This document shows positions 26,193 to 34,876 of a stretch of 64,000 bases of DNA, piece after piece. The stretch is from Paracoccaceae bacterium (GTDB lineage: Bacteria > Pseudomonadota > Alphaproteobacteria > Rhodobacterales > Rhodobacteraceae), in NCBI GenBank assembly GCA_024636555.1, contig JAGXGW010000035.1, forward strand, positions 1 to 64,000, in the 5' to 3' direction. A model generated the notes under the pieces. It did not search any database and was not told the DNA's origin. It saw nothing but the letters and a program-made list of their open reading frames with translations. Both the position numbers and the translations under genes were made by a program. The stretch's first letter is position 1, and every line of letters starts with the position of its first letter.

Positions 26193-27351
26193 GACGTGTC
26201 AGCCTTGCGCCCAGACCTTGTAGCATGGAAAGGCATTGATCCAGCTGGGATAGGGTCACATATTCATCCGCCTTATGGGCCTGCTCGATACTTCCCGGAC
26301 CACACAGAACTGCGGAAAGACCCATCTGCTGGAACAATCCCGCCTCGGTTCCGAAGGCCACGACATCGGCCCCGTTCGCGCCCGTCAATTCCGAGACAAG
26401 GCGGCGTGCGGCATTCTCCTCCATCGGTTCCAGCCCGCAAACCTCGCCGATCACATAGGTGGTGATCCCCGCATCCGGGCAGACCGATTGCATCTGCGGG
26501 AGGAGCACATCGTTGCAATAGGCCGCCAGATCGGCGCGGACGAAATCGGCATCGCTGTCCTGCACGGGGCGCATTTCCCAGTCCAGTTCGGCACGGCTTG
26601 CAATGACATTATGCGCGACACCGCCCGACAGGCGCCCCACATTGATCGTGGTCCAGGGCGGCTCGAACCGGCTTCCGACGGGGGTACGGTGGCGCAACTG
26701 GTGGCGCAGCTCCATCAGCCGCGCAACATATGCCACGGCATATTCGACAGCGTTCACGCCGCGGTCAGGGTTGGAGCCGTGCCCCTCCAGCCCGCGAAAC
26801 TCGACTGTGTATTCGCAACAGCCTTTGTGCCCCTCGATGATCCGCATATCGGTCGGCTCGCCCACGATGGCCATGGCGGGCCGTATGCCGCGAGACTGCA
26901 ACGCCGGTACGAGAGACCGCGCGCCAAGGCATCCGACCTCCTCGTCATAGGTAAAGGCAAAATGGATCGGCCGCTTGAGGTTGCGCGCGGCATAGTCTGG
27001 GGCCATCGCAAGGGTGGCGGCGATAAACCCCTTCATGTCGCAGGCGCCGCGCCCGAACAGCATTCCGTCTCGCTCGACCATGCGGAACGGGTCGCTGCTC
27101 CAGTCCTGGTCGATGACGGGGACCACATCGGAGTGGCCGGACAGCACGATCCCGCCCTCGCGGTCCGGGCCGATGGACGCGAACAGATTGGCCTTGGTGC
27201 CACCGTCATCCGCAAAGAGATCGACACGCGCGCCCGCCTCCGACAGCAGGTTGGCCATATGCTCGATCATGGCCAGATTGCTGTCGGACGACACCGTTGG
27301 ATAGGCGATCAGGTCGCCGAGAATATCGCGGGTGCGGGCCAGTGTCGTCAT
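26185..27351 (-). CDS. ArgE-like M20 deacetylase (acetylornithine deacetylase family)
   Basis: The 388-residue metallohydrolase has all M20 landmarks: GHSDVVPV, the bridging aspartate in GRGACDMKGF, the catalytic pair in DEEVGCLGA, GEPTDMRIIEGHKG and the late GPGSIEQAHKADEYV histidine. The GHGSNPDRGVNAVEY segment belongs to the dimerisation lid. The closest family I recognise is ArgE (N-acetylornithine deacetylase). Here it overlaps the M24 ectoine-hydrolase-like gene by ATGA rather than sitting with arginine genes. I infer that it deacetylates an N-acetyl diamino acid released by that enzyme; acetylornithine remains the alternative. Confidence 0.82.
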   Translation of the reverse strand: MTTLARTRDILGDLIAYPTVSSDSNLAMIEHMANLLSEAGARVDLFADDGGTKANLFASIGPDREGGIVLSGHSDVVPVIDQDWSSDPFRMVERDGMLFGRGACDMKGFIAATLAMAPDYAARNLKRPIHFAFTYDEEVGCLGARSLVPALQSRGIRPAMAIVGEPTDMRIIEGHKGCCEYTVEFRGLEGHGSNPDRGVNAVEYAVAYVARLMELRHQLRHRTPVGSRFEPPWTTINVGRLSGGVAHNVIASRAELDWEMRPVQDSDADFVRADLAAYCNDVLLPQMQSVCPDAGITTYVIGEVCGLEPMEENAARRLVSELTGANGADVVAFGTEAGLFQQMGLSAVLCGPGSIEQAHKADEYVTLSQLDQCLSMLQGLGARLTRHV

Positions 27352-28547
27352 GGTTTCACAAAGATCCGGCGGGGACGGTCGCAAAAGGTTTCAGCCGGGC
27401 CGTTGGCGGTGATCAGGATAGATTCCGTGATTTCGATGCCCCATGTATCCATCCAGATACCGGGCATGAAATGGAATGTCATGCCGGGTTGCAGCACGGT
27501 CTGGTCCTCGGTCCGCAGGCTGATGGTACGCTCGCCCCAGTCGGGAGGATAGCTGATCCCGATCGGATAGCCGCAGCGCGCGCCGCGCTGGATACCGGCG
27601 GCTTCGAGCGGGCGCGCCAGGGCATCGGCGATGTCACAGGCACGGTTGCCGGAACGCGCGGCCTGCAACCCCGCTTCCAGCCCTTCGATCAGAGCCGCTT
27701 CGGCGCGTTTCACCTCGTCGGGCGGGGTGCCAAGATAGACGGTGCGGCAGAACGGTGTGTGATAGCGGCGATAGACGCCTGCCAGTTCGAAGAATGTGCA
27801 CTGGTCATTCTCGAACTCGCCGCCGTTCCACGTGATATGCGGGGCAGAGGCATCGGCACCGGAGGGGCACATCGGCACGATCGCCGGATAATCGCCCCAA
27901 TCCTCGCCGACACCGATGATCGCCTCGCGCATCACTTCGGCGACCAGATCGTTCTTGCGTATACCGGGGCGGGCGCGCTCGATGGCGGTATCGACCATCT
28001 TTTCGGCAATACGGGCGGCGCGGCGCATGAAGGCGATCTCCTCATGCGACTTGACCGCGCGCTGCCAGTTCACCAGCGCCGTAGCATCGACAAGCGTCGC
28101 GCGGGGCAATTCGGTCATCATCGTGACATAGGCCTTGGCCGAGAAGTAGTAATTGTCCATCTCGACACCGATACAGGACGCCTCGAACCCCATCTCGCAG
28201 AGCAGGGCTGACAGATGCTGCATCGGGTGGCGCTCGTTCGACTGCACGTAGGTGTCGTCATAGGGCCGCAGATTGTCATGCGGCAGCCATGCCGTGCGTT
28301 TCGCGCCATTGGCATCCATATTGCGCCCCCACCAGACCGGATCGCGGTCATGGGTGACGATCACGCCCTGATGCACATAGAAGGACCAGCCATCGTAACC
28401 CGTCAGCCATGACATGTTCGACGGGTCCTCGACGAACAGTACATCTATACCCCGCTCTGCCATCGCCGTGCGTGTCAGATCAAGGCGGCGTGCATATTCC
28501 TCGGCGGTGAAAGGCAAATCGGCAAACGGGATGGGCGGAACTGACAT
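27348..28547 (-). CDS. M24-fold hydrolase resembling ectoine hydrolase EutD/DoeA
   Basis: The 399-residue pita-bread-fold protein has an N-terminal creatinase-like domain (NMSWLTGYDGWSFYVHQ, MDANGAKRTAWL) and a C-terminal M24 domain (IVPMCPSGADASAPH, FFELAGVYRRYHTPFCRTV, YPIGISYPPDWGERT). The acidic DxG and DxTR metal ligands of M24 peptidases are not present at their usual places. The glutamate of FFELAG (residue 254) is where I recall ectoine hydrolase EutD placing its ring-attacking glutamate. The start at 28547 follows AAGGAAAG. No eutBC or ectoine transporter is nearby, so the substrate may be ectoine or another cyclic amidine. Confidence 0.75.
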   Translation of the reverse strand: MSVPPIPFADLPFTAEEYARRLDLTRTAMAERGIDVLFVEDPSNMSWLTGYDGWSFYVHQGVIVTHDRDPVWWGRNMDANGAKRTAWLPHDNLRPYDDTYVQSNERHPMQHLSALLCEMGFEASCIGVEMDNYYFSAKAYVTMMTELPRATLVDATALVNWQRAVKSHEEIAFMRRAARIAEKMVDTAIERARPGIRKNDLVAEVMREAIIGVGEDWGDYPAIVPMCPSGADASAPHITWNGGEFENDQCTFFELAGVYRRYHTPFCRTVYLGTPPDEVKRAEAALIEGLEAGLQAARSGNRACDIADALARPLEAAGIQRGARCGYPIGISYPPDWGERTISLRTEDQTVLQPGMTFHFMPGIWMDTWGIEITESILITANGPAETFCDRPRRIFVKP

Positions 28548-28578
28548 AAGCGCTTTCCTTGCTGGCATTTTCGTCACC

Positions 28579-28588
28579 TGATCAAATT
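28579..28588. promoter_or_regulatory. Candidate GntR operator, site 3 (hydrolase/aminotransferase intergenic)
   Basis: The plus strand reads TGATCAAATT, the reverse complement of the AATTTGATCA found at 23152 and 23967. It lies 32 bases upstream of the M24 hydrolase start, in the divergent control region shared with the second aminotransferase. Its regulatory role is inferred. Confidence 0.45.
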
Positions 28589-28738
28589 TGTGCACATCTT
28601 GACCATTCCAAAAACGAATTCCCCTGTCGCTTTTGGGAAATCTCCTAGATTTTAAGCGTATAAGGTTGACCGCAGCCGCGCAGGCATAAAGGTTGTGCAC
28701 AACGCGTGGTGCGAGATTCAAGCCGAAGGAGGCTTCCG

Positions 28739-30109
28739 ATGCTGACCAATGACCAACTGGCCCAATGGGACCGGGACAATTTCTTCCACCCCTCGACCCA
28801 TCTGGCCGAATTCGCCCGCGGCAACGCGCCCCAGCGGATCATCACCACCGCCAAGGGATGCCACATCACGGACCGTGACGGTACGCGGCTTCTGGATGCC
28901 TTCGCGGGGCTGTATTGTGTCAATGTCGGCTATGGCCGTCAGGAGATTGCCGAGGCGATCGCGGATCAGGCGCGCGAGCTGGCCTATTATCACGCCTATG
29001 TCGGCCACGGCACCGAGGCGAGCATCACCCTGTCCAAGATGATCCTCGACCGCGCACCCAAGAATATGTCCAAGGTCTATTTCGGCCTGTCAGGCTCGGA
29101 TGCGAATGAAACCAACGTCAAGCTGATCTGGTATTACAACAATATCCTCGGACGGCCCGAAAAGAAGAAGATCATCAGCCGCTGGCGTGGCTATCACGGG
29201 TCGGGGCTGGTGACAGGCTCGTTGACGGGGCTGGAGTTGTTCCACAAGAAATTCGATCTCCCCTTGGCGCAGGTGATCCATACGGATGCTCCCTATTACT
29301 TCCGCCGCCCCGATCTTGATATGAGCGAAGCGCAATTCACTGCCCATCTGGTGGCGGAGCTGGAGGCGCTGATTGAACGCGAAGGACCCGATACCATCGC
29401 AGCCTTCATCGGTGAGCCGGTTCTGGGCACCGGCGGCCTTGTTCCGCCGCCTGAAGGCTACTGGCCCGCCATTCAGGAGGTTCTGCAAAAGCATGATATC
29501 CTTCTGGTCGCCGATGAGGTCGTTACCGGCTTTGGCCGATTGGGAAGCATGTTCGGGTCCGATCATTATGGTATCCGGCCTGATCTGATCACCATCGCGA
29601 AGGGCCTGACCTCCGCCTATGCGCCGCTGTCCGGCTCCATCGTGGGTGACAAGATGTGGAAGGTGCTTGAGCAGGGCACCGACGAGAACGGACCCATCGG
29701 TCATGGCTGGACCTATTCGGCGCATCCTGTGGGCGCGGCGGCGGGCGTTGCCAATCTCAAACTGCTGGACGATCTCAACCTGATCCGGAATGCTGGTGAT
29801 GTCGGCGCGTATCTCAACACGCAGATGCGTGGGGCGCTGGCAGAGCATCCCCATGTCGGGGATGTGCGCGGCGAGGGGATGCTGTGTGCCGTGGAGTTTG
29901 TGCAGGACCGCGACAAAAGGCAGTTTTTTGACGCCAGCGAAAAGGTCGGCCCCCGTGTCGCCGCTGCCCTGATGGGGCAAGGCGTGATCGGCCGCGCGAT
30001 GCCGCAAGGCGACATTCTGGGATTCGCACCGCCATTCTGCCTCACCCGGGCAGAGGCAGATGAAGTGGTCGAAAAAACGGCAAAGGCTGTTTTCGAGACG
30101 CTGGGCTGA
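28739..30109 (+). CDS. Class III aminotransferase (diamine or diaminobutyrate type)
   Basis: The 456-residue PLP enzyme has VYFGLSGSDANETNVKL, RWRGYHGSGLVTGSL, the PLP aspartate in LVADEVVTGFGRLG and the lysine in TIAKGLTSAYAPLSG. It shares the PEKKKIISR context with the paralogue at 24052. The start follows GAAGGAGG, a strong ribosome site. It is divergent from the M24 hydrolase and upstream of a polyamine-type transporter. In the ectoine pathway the corresponding step is a class III aminotransferase acting on 2,4-diaminobutyrate; a putrescine or beta-alanine aminotransferase is equally compatible with the sequence. Confidence 0.86.
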   Translation: MLTNDQLAQWDRDNFFHPSTHLAEFARGNAPQRIITTAKGCHITDRDGTRLLDAFAGLYCVNVGYGRQEIAEAIADQARELAYYHAYVGHGTEASITLSKMILDRAPKNMSKVYFGLSGSDANETNVKLIWYYNNILGRPEKKKIISRWRGYHGSGLVTGSLTGLELFHKKFDLPLAQVIHTDAPYYFRRPDLDMSEAQFTAHLVAELEALIEREGPDTIAAFIGEPVLGTGGLVPPPEGYWPAIQEVLQKHDILLVADEVVTGFGRLGSMFGSDHYGIRPDLITIAKGLTSAYAPLSGSIVGDKMWKVLEQGTDENGPIGHGWTYSAHPVGAAAGVANLKLLDDLNLIRNAGDVGAYLNTQMRGALAEHPHVGDVRGEGMLCAVEFVQDRDKRQFFDASEKVGPRVAAALMGQGVIGRAMPQGDILGFAPPFCLTRAEADEVVEKTAKAVFETLG

Positions 30110-30243
30110 CAAGGAGTGCAGGCCAATAGCCTGTAAGGCTGCCATATCTCAGGCATTTGGCCTGCGAAACCGATAAACTCATATTTGACCCAGTAAAAGG
30201 GTTGCATCATGCAGGACAGGTCGCTTTAGTCTAGGAAGAACGC

Positions 30244-31386
30244 GTGGCGAAGATCGCGCAGCAACAAAACAACGGGGAGCCGGCTTTGGCTGTATCAAGT
30301 GCGAACGATTCGTTCGTGGCTTTTGAGCGTGTGCAAAAAAGCTATGATGGGGAAAATCTGGTCGTCAAAGACCTGAACCTGACAATGCCCAAAGGCGAGT
30401 TCTTGACCATGCTCGGCCCGTCGGGTTCGGGCAAGACGACCTGCCTGATGATGCTGGCGGGTTTCGAAACGGCCACCCATGGCGAGATTCTGCTGGACGG
30501 GAAGCCGATCAATAACATCCCGCCCCACAAGCGCGGCATCGGGATGGTATTCCAGAACTATGCGCTTTTCCCGCACATGACCGTGGCTGAAAATCTGGCC
30601 TTTCCGTTGGAGGTTCGCAAGTTCGGCAAGTCCGAGCGCGAGGAGAAGGTCGCCCGGGCGCTGGACATGGTCCAGATGGGTGCCTTCGGTGGCCGCCGTC
30701 CTGCACAGCTGTCAGGCGGGCAGCAGCAGCGGATCGCACTGGCCCGTGCGCTGGTCTTCGAGCCGGAACTTGTCCTGATGGACGAACCGCTTGGTGCGCT
30801 GGACAAACAGCTGCGCGAAACCCTGCAGTTCGAGATCACCAACCTTGCCCATTCGCTGGGCATCACAACCGTCTACGTGACACATGACCAGACCGAGGCG
30901 CTGACAATGTCGGACCGCGTGGCGGTGTTTGACGATGGCCGCATCCAGCAGCTTGCCGCCCCGGACGTTCTGTACGAGCAGCCGCAAAACAGCTTCGTTG
31001 CGCAGTTCATCGGTGAGAACAATACGATGGAAGGTGTGATTCAGGAAATAAAGGGCGATACCTGCATCGTCCGGTTGGACGGGGGTGAAGTGATTGATGC
31101 CAAACCCGTCAACGTGACCAAGGTGGGCGAGCGGACACGCGTCTCGATCCGGCCCGAGCGGGTCGAGTTCAACAAGGAAAGACTGCAGCCGGGCGCACAT
31201 ACCCTGAAGGCTGAAGTTCTCGAATTCATTTACATGGGCGATATTTTCCGCACGCGCCTAAGCGTCGCAGGGAATAAGGATTTCGTCGTCAAAACGAGAA
31301 ACGCACCCGATCAGGTGCGTCTGAAACCGGGCGAGCAGATCGAGATCGGCTGGCTACCGGAAGATTGCCGCGCGCTCGACGCCTGA
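30244..31386 (+). CDS. Polyamine-type ABC transporter ATPase (PotA-like)
   Basis: The 380-residue ATPase starts at GTG behind AGGAAG. It shows Walker A GPSGSGKTT, the signature LSGGQQQRIALARAL, Walker B LVLMDEPLGALD and the H-loop VYVTHDQTEAL. The C-terminal TOBE domain includes RVSIRPERVEF. This is the spermidine/putrescine (PotA) branch. It is the first gene of a five-gene unit with a binding protein, two permeases and an SDR enzyme, 134 bases downstream of the aminotransferase; a separate promoter in that gap is possible. Confidence 0.92.
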   Translation: MAKIAQQQNNGEPALAVSSANDSFVAFERVQKSYDGENLVVKDLNLTMPKGEFLTMLGPSGSGKTTCLMMLAGFETATHGEILLDGKPINNIPPHKRGIGMVFQNYALFPHMTVAENLAFPLEVRKFGKSEREEKVARALDMVQMGAFGGRRPAQLSGGQQQRIALARALVFEPELVLMDEPLGALDKQLRETLQFEITNLAHSLGITTVYVTHDQTEALTMSDRVAVFDDGRIQQLAAPDVLYEQPQNSFVAQFIGENNTMEGVIQEIKGDTCIVRLDGGEVIDAKPVNVTKVGERTRVSIRPERVEFNKERLQPGAHTLKAEVLEFIYMGDIFRTRLSVAGNKDFVVKTRNAPDQVRLKPGEQIEIGWLPEDCRALDA

Positions 31387-31460
31387 GCGCTGGAAAGGTG
31401 CCTTTTGCCCAGCCCGTTGGGAAAGGTACGCAGAATAACGGGTTTAACAAGGAGTGTAAT

Positions 31461-32564
31461 ATGAAACTCAAGACAACACTGATGGCCACTGGGGCCACGC
31501 TGGTTGCTGCTGCGGCCTTCGCGCAGGACAACATGGCGGACAGCATGACCGTCGTGTCATGGGGCGGTGCCTACCAGAACAGCCAGGTCAAAGCCTATAT
31601 CGAACCTTACGTCGCCAATAATCCCGGATTGAACGTCATCACCGACGAAAGCTCGGCCGAAGCGGTGACCAAGCTGCGCGCGATGTCCGAAGCCGGCAAC
31701 ATCACCTGGGATCTGGTGGATGTAACCGCCGCCGACGGCCTGCGTCTGTGCGACGAAGGTCTGGCGATGGAAATCGATCCCGACGAAATTCTGGCCGATG
31801 CCCCCGATGGCACACCGGCGTCGGAAGATTTCGGTAACACGCTGGTCGGCGATTGCTTCATCCCGCAGATCGTTTTCTCGACCACGTTCGGCTACCGCAC
31901 CGACCTTCTGGCCGAAGCCCCCACCGAAATCTGCGATGTCTTCGACACCGAGACGTTCCCCGGCAAGCGCGCGCTGGAGCGCCGTCCAATCGGAAACATG
32001 GAATGGGCGTTGATCTGTGACGGTGTCGCGATCGAAGACGTCTATGACACGCTCGAAACTCAAGAAGGTGTCGATCAGGCCCTCGCCAAACTCGGCACCA
32101 TCAAGGATGACGTGATCTGGTGGTCCGCTGGTGCCGAAACGCCCCAGCTTCTGGCCGATGGCGAAGTCGTGATGGGTTCGACCTACAACGGTCGTCTGTT
32201 CTCGGCCATCGTCGAGCAGGATCAGCCCATCGGGATGCTCTGGGATTGGCAGATGTTCGATCTGGACGGCTGGATCATTCCTGCCGGTCTGCCCGAGGAT
32301 CGTCTGGCCCGCGTGATGGATTTCGTGAAATTCGCCACGGACACGCAGCGTCTGGCGGATCAGGCGGCCTACATCTCCTATGGTCCGGCGCGGGCGTCTT
32401 CGGCCCCGCTGGTTGGTCAGCACGCCGAACTGGGCGTCGACATGGCACCCCATATGCCGACCGACCCGGCCAATGCGATCAACACCTTCCTGTTCAACTT
32501 TGAATGGTGGGCCAGCTACCGTGACGATCTGGATGCACAGTTCCAGGCATTCCTGCTGCAGTGA
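31461..32564 (+). CDS. Polyamine-type periplasmic substrate-binding protein (PotD-like)
   Basis: The 367-residue protein starts behind AAGGAGTG and has a signal peptide ending at AAAAFA. It continues DSMTVVSWGGAYQNSQVKAY, typical of PotD-like proteins in clusters with unknown small cationic substrates. The classical WSDY polyamine loop is replaced by SWGGAY, so the ligand probably differs from putrescine. Mid-protein segments such as VIWWSAGAETPQLLADGE and TYNGRLFSA form the second lobe. A strong hairpin follows the gene, as often after binding-protein genes that must be expressed above the permeases. Confidence 0.88.
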   Translation: MKLKTTLMATGATLVAAAAFAQDNMADSMTVVSWGGAYQNSQVKAYIEPYVANNPGLNVITDESSAEAVTKLRAMSEAGNITWDLVDVTAADGLRLCDEGLAMEIDPDEILADAPDGTPASEDFGNTLVGDCFIPQIVFSTTFGYRTDLLAEAPTEICDVFDTETFPGKRALERRPIGNMEWALICDGVAIEDVYDTLETQEGVDQALAKLGTIKDDVIWWSAGAETPQLLADGEVVMGSTYNGRLFSAIVEQDQPIGMLWDWQMFDLDGWIIPAGLPEDRLARVMDFVKFATDTQRLADQAAYISYGPARASSAPLVGQHAELGVDMAPHMPTDPANAINTFLFNFEWWASYRDDLDAQFQAFLLQ

Positions 32565-32572
32565 CGATCATT

Positions 32573-32595
32573 GGAGGGGGCGCTCAGCCCCCTCC
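32573..32595 (+). promoter_or_regulatory. Intra-operon hairpin after the binding-protein gene
   Basis: GGAGGGGGC pairs perfectly with GCCCCCTCC around a GCTCA loop. No U-tract follows (GCTTTGCGG), so it is a better mRNA-stabilising or attenuating hairpin than a full terminator. It begins 9 bases after the binding-protein stop and 112 bases before the permease start. Such structures commonly raise binding-protein levels relative to permeases. Confidence 0.7.
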
Positions 32596-32707
32596 GCTTT
32601 GCGGCCGATAAGCTGCATGGCCTTTGCCGAGCCGGACCGCGCCGGTTGCGCCAAGGCCAGAAAAGGCACCGCAAGAACAGGTGCCGGAAATACCGACGGG
32701 GTACGAT

Positions 32708-33982
32708 ATGTCTGACGCCACGCTTGACGGACCGGTCCTTTCCGCTGATGGAAAACCGCTTAAACAGAGCCTGAACAACGCCCTGCGAAAGCAGAAACTT
32801 CGGGCTCTCGTTTTGATCGCGCCACTTCTGATCTTCGTATTGGTCAGCTTCGTTGCACCGATCGGTTCGATGCTGATGCGCTCTGTCCAGAACACCGCAG
32901 GCGTCGAATATGTGCCCGATCTCTTGCCCAACGTTGTGGTCGCGATTCAGGACTGGGATCCCAGCACACGCGAGACACCGCCCGAGGCCGTTTACCGCGC
33001 GATGGCGATAGACATGGCCACAGCCTTCGAAAACAAAAACCACACCCAGTTGGGGCGCCGCTTCAACTACGAGGTTCCCGGCATCTCGTCTCTGTTCCGC
33101 AGTGCCGGACGGCCCGTGTCCAGATGGGACATCGCAACAGACGGTCCCTTCAAGGAAAAATTCCTCGACCTGAACGATGGCTGGGGAGATGTGGAATACT
33201 GGGCGGCGATCAAGGCGAATTCCGGCTATTACACGTCCAGTTATTTTCTGGCGGCTTTCGATGCCCAGCGCGGGATCGACGGGATCACCATGAAAGAGCC
33301 GGATCAGCGTATCTACCAAAAGCTGATGGTGCGCACGCTGGGCCTCAGTCTTTTGATTACCTTCTGCACGCTTGCGCTCGGCTATCCGGTGGCGTGGCTT
33401 TTGGCCGATCTTCCTCTGCGCACATCGAACCTTCTGCTGATACTCGTTTTGCTACCCTTCTGGACATCGCTTTTGGTCCGGACATCGGCGTGGAAAATCC
33501 TGCTGCAGGATCAGGGGGTCATCAACGACTTCTGGATCGCGCTGGGCTTCACCGAAAGGATGACGCTGATCAACAACCAGTTGGGCGTCGTCATCGCGAT
33601 GACCCACATCCTGCTGCCTTTCATGATCCTGCCGCTCTACTCGGTGATGAAAACGATCCCGCCCTCGTATCTGCGGGCCGCCAAATCACTGGGCGCGTCC
33701 AACTGGACAGCGTTCTGGCGGGTCTATTTCCCGCAAACCACGGCGGGGATCGGTGCGGGGGCCTTGTTGGTCTTCATCCTTGCTGTCGGTTACTTCATCA
33801 CGCCAGAACTTGTCGGTGGTGCGGATGGCACATTCATCTCGAACCGGATCTATTTCCAGTTCGCCGTCTCCGGCAACTGGGGGCTGGCGGCTGCCTTGGG
33901 CACACTGATGCTGCTCGTGGTTCTGATCCTCTACTTCGTCTACGATAAACTTGTCGGCGTCGATAACGTGAAGCTGGGATAA
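32708..33982 (+). CDS. Polyamine-type ABC transporter permease (PotB-like)
   Basis: The 424-residue permease is longer than ordinary PotB. The first membrane helix (LRALVLIAPLLIFVLVSFV) is followed by about 140 periplasmic residues (32.9-33.3 kb) before the second helix. The EAA-type loop is YLRAAKSLGASNWTAFWRVY. ATG 32708 is preferred, behind GACGGGG; a start at 32624 would translate through the intergenic hairpin region. The enlarged periplasmic insertion is seen in a subset of PotB-like permeases and may contact the binding protein. It pairs with the next permease. Confidence 0.9.
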   Translation: MSDATLDGPVLSADGKPLKQSLNNALRKQKLRALVLIAPLLIFVLVSFVAPIGSMLMRSVQNTAGVEYVPDLLPNVVVAIQDWDPSTRETPPEAVYRAMAIDMATAFENKNHTQLGRRFNYEVPGISSLFRSAGRPVSRWDIATDGPFKEKFLDLNDGWGDVEYWAAIKANSGYYTSSYFLAAFDAQRGIDGITMKEPDQRIYQKLMVRTLGLSLLITFCTLALGYPVAWLLADLPLRTSNLLLILVLLPFWTSLLVRTSAWKILLQDQGVINDFWIALGFTERMTLINNQLGVVIAMTHILLPFMILPLYSVMKTIPPSYLRAAKSLGASNWTAFWRVYFPQTTAGIGAGALLVFILAVGYFITPELVGGADGTFISNRIYFQFAVSGNWGLAAALGTLMLLVVLILYFVYDKLVGVDNVKLG

Positions 33983-33987
33983 GCGAT

Positions 33988-34872
33988 ATGGCCTCGAAAC
34001 TTCCGCCCTATGCAACAACCGGAGAACGGATCTGGTTCTACACGTTCCGCGTGATTTGCGCGCTCGTGTTCTTCTACCTGATCTTTCCGATCCTGATCAT
34101 CATTCCCTTGTCCTTCAACGCGCAGAACTTTTTCACCTTCACGCCCGAGATGCTGCGCCTTGATCCCGCAGGCTATTCGCTGAAGCACTACAAGGATTTC
34201 CTGGGGGCGAACGGGGATTATTCGTGGATGCAGGCCTTCACGAACTCGCTGATCATCGCACCGCTGGCCACCTTGATTGCGGTATCGCTTGGCACCTTGG
34301 CCGCCATCGGCTTGACCCAGCCGCACGTTCCCTATCGCAAGCAGATCACGGCGCTTCTGATCTCGCCCATGATCGTGCCACTGATCATCACGTCGGCGGG
34401 GATGTTCTTTTTCTACTCGCGCCCCTTCGGATTCAGCGAATTGGGCCTGCAAGGCACCTTTGCTGGCGTGATTCTGGCGCATGCGGCGCTGGGCATTCCT
34501 TTCGTGATCATCACGGTCACAGCGACCCTGTCCAGTTTCGATACCTCGCTGACGCGGGCTGCTGCGAATATGGGGGCCAATCCGGTCACCACCTTTTTTC
34601 GTGTGCAGATGCCCTTGATCCTGCCGGGGGTGATTTCGGGCGGGCTTTTCGCCTTCATCACCTCGTTTGATGAGGTTGTGGTTGTGCTGCTGGTCGGCTC
34701 TGCCGGTCAAAAGACGCTGCCGTGGCAGATGTTCATCGGGTTGCGGGAGCAGATCAGCCCGACGATTCTGGCGGTCGCGACGATCCTTGTGGTGATTTCG
34801 ATCGCCTTGTTGACGACGGTGGAGCTACTGCGCCGCCGCTCGGAACGCCTGCGTGGTATGAGCCCGGGATAA
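33988..34872 (+). CDS. Polyamine-type ABC transporter permease (PotC-like)
   Basis: The 294-residue permease has about six helices. Its EAA loop is LTRAAANMGANPVTTFFRVQMP, so the coupling helix to the PotA-like ATPase is intact. It starts 5 bases after the preceding permease. FDEVVVVLLVGSAG in the second half is typical of PotC/PotI proteins. It completes the membrane part of the second polyamine-type importer. Confidence 0.91.
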   Translation: MASKLPPYATTGERIWFYTFRVICALVFFYLIFPILIIIPLSFNAQNFFTFTPEMLRLDPAGYSLKHYKDFLGANGDYSWMQAFTNSLIIAPLATLIAVSLGTLAAIGLTQPHVPYRKQITALLISPMIVPLIITSAGMFFFYSRPFGFSELGLQGTFAGVILAHAALGIPFVIITVTATLSSFDTSLTRAAANMGANPVTTFFRVQMPLILPGVISGGLFAFITSFDEVVVVLLVGSAGQKTLPWQMFIGLREQISPTILAVATILVVISIALLTTVELLRRRSERLRGMSPG

Positions 34873-34876
34873 TAGG

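Noticed and set aside
26275-27552. Long plus-strand frame antisense to the ArgE-like and M24 genes
   Set aside because: The minus-strand frames carry all M20 and M24 motifs; the plus frame has none and no ribosome site.
30181-30192. ATATTTGACC upstream of the second transporter, similar to AATTTGATCA
   Set aside because: Two mismatches and no symmetry; not enough to call a fourth operator.
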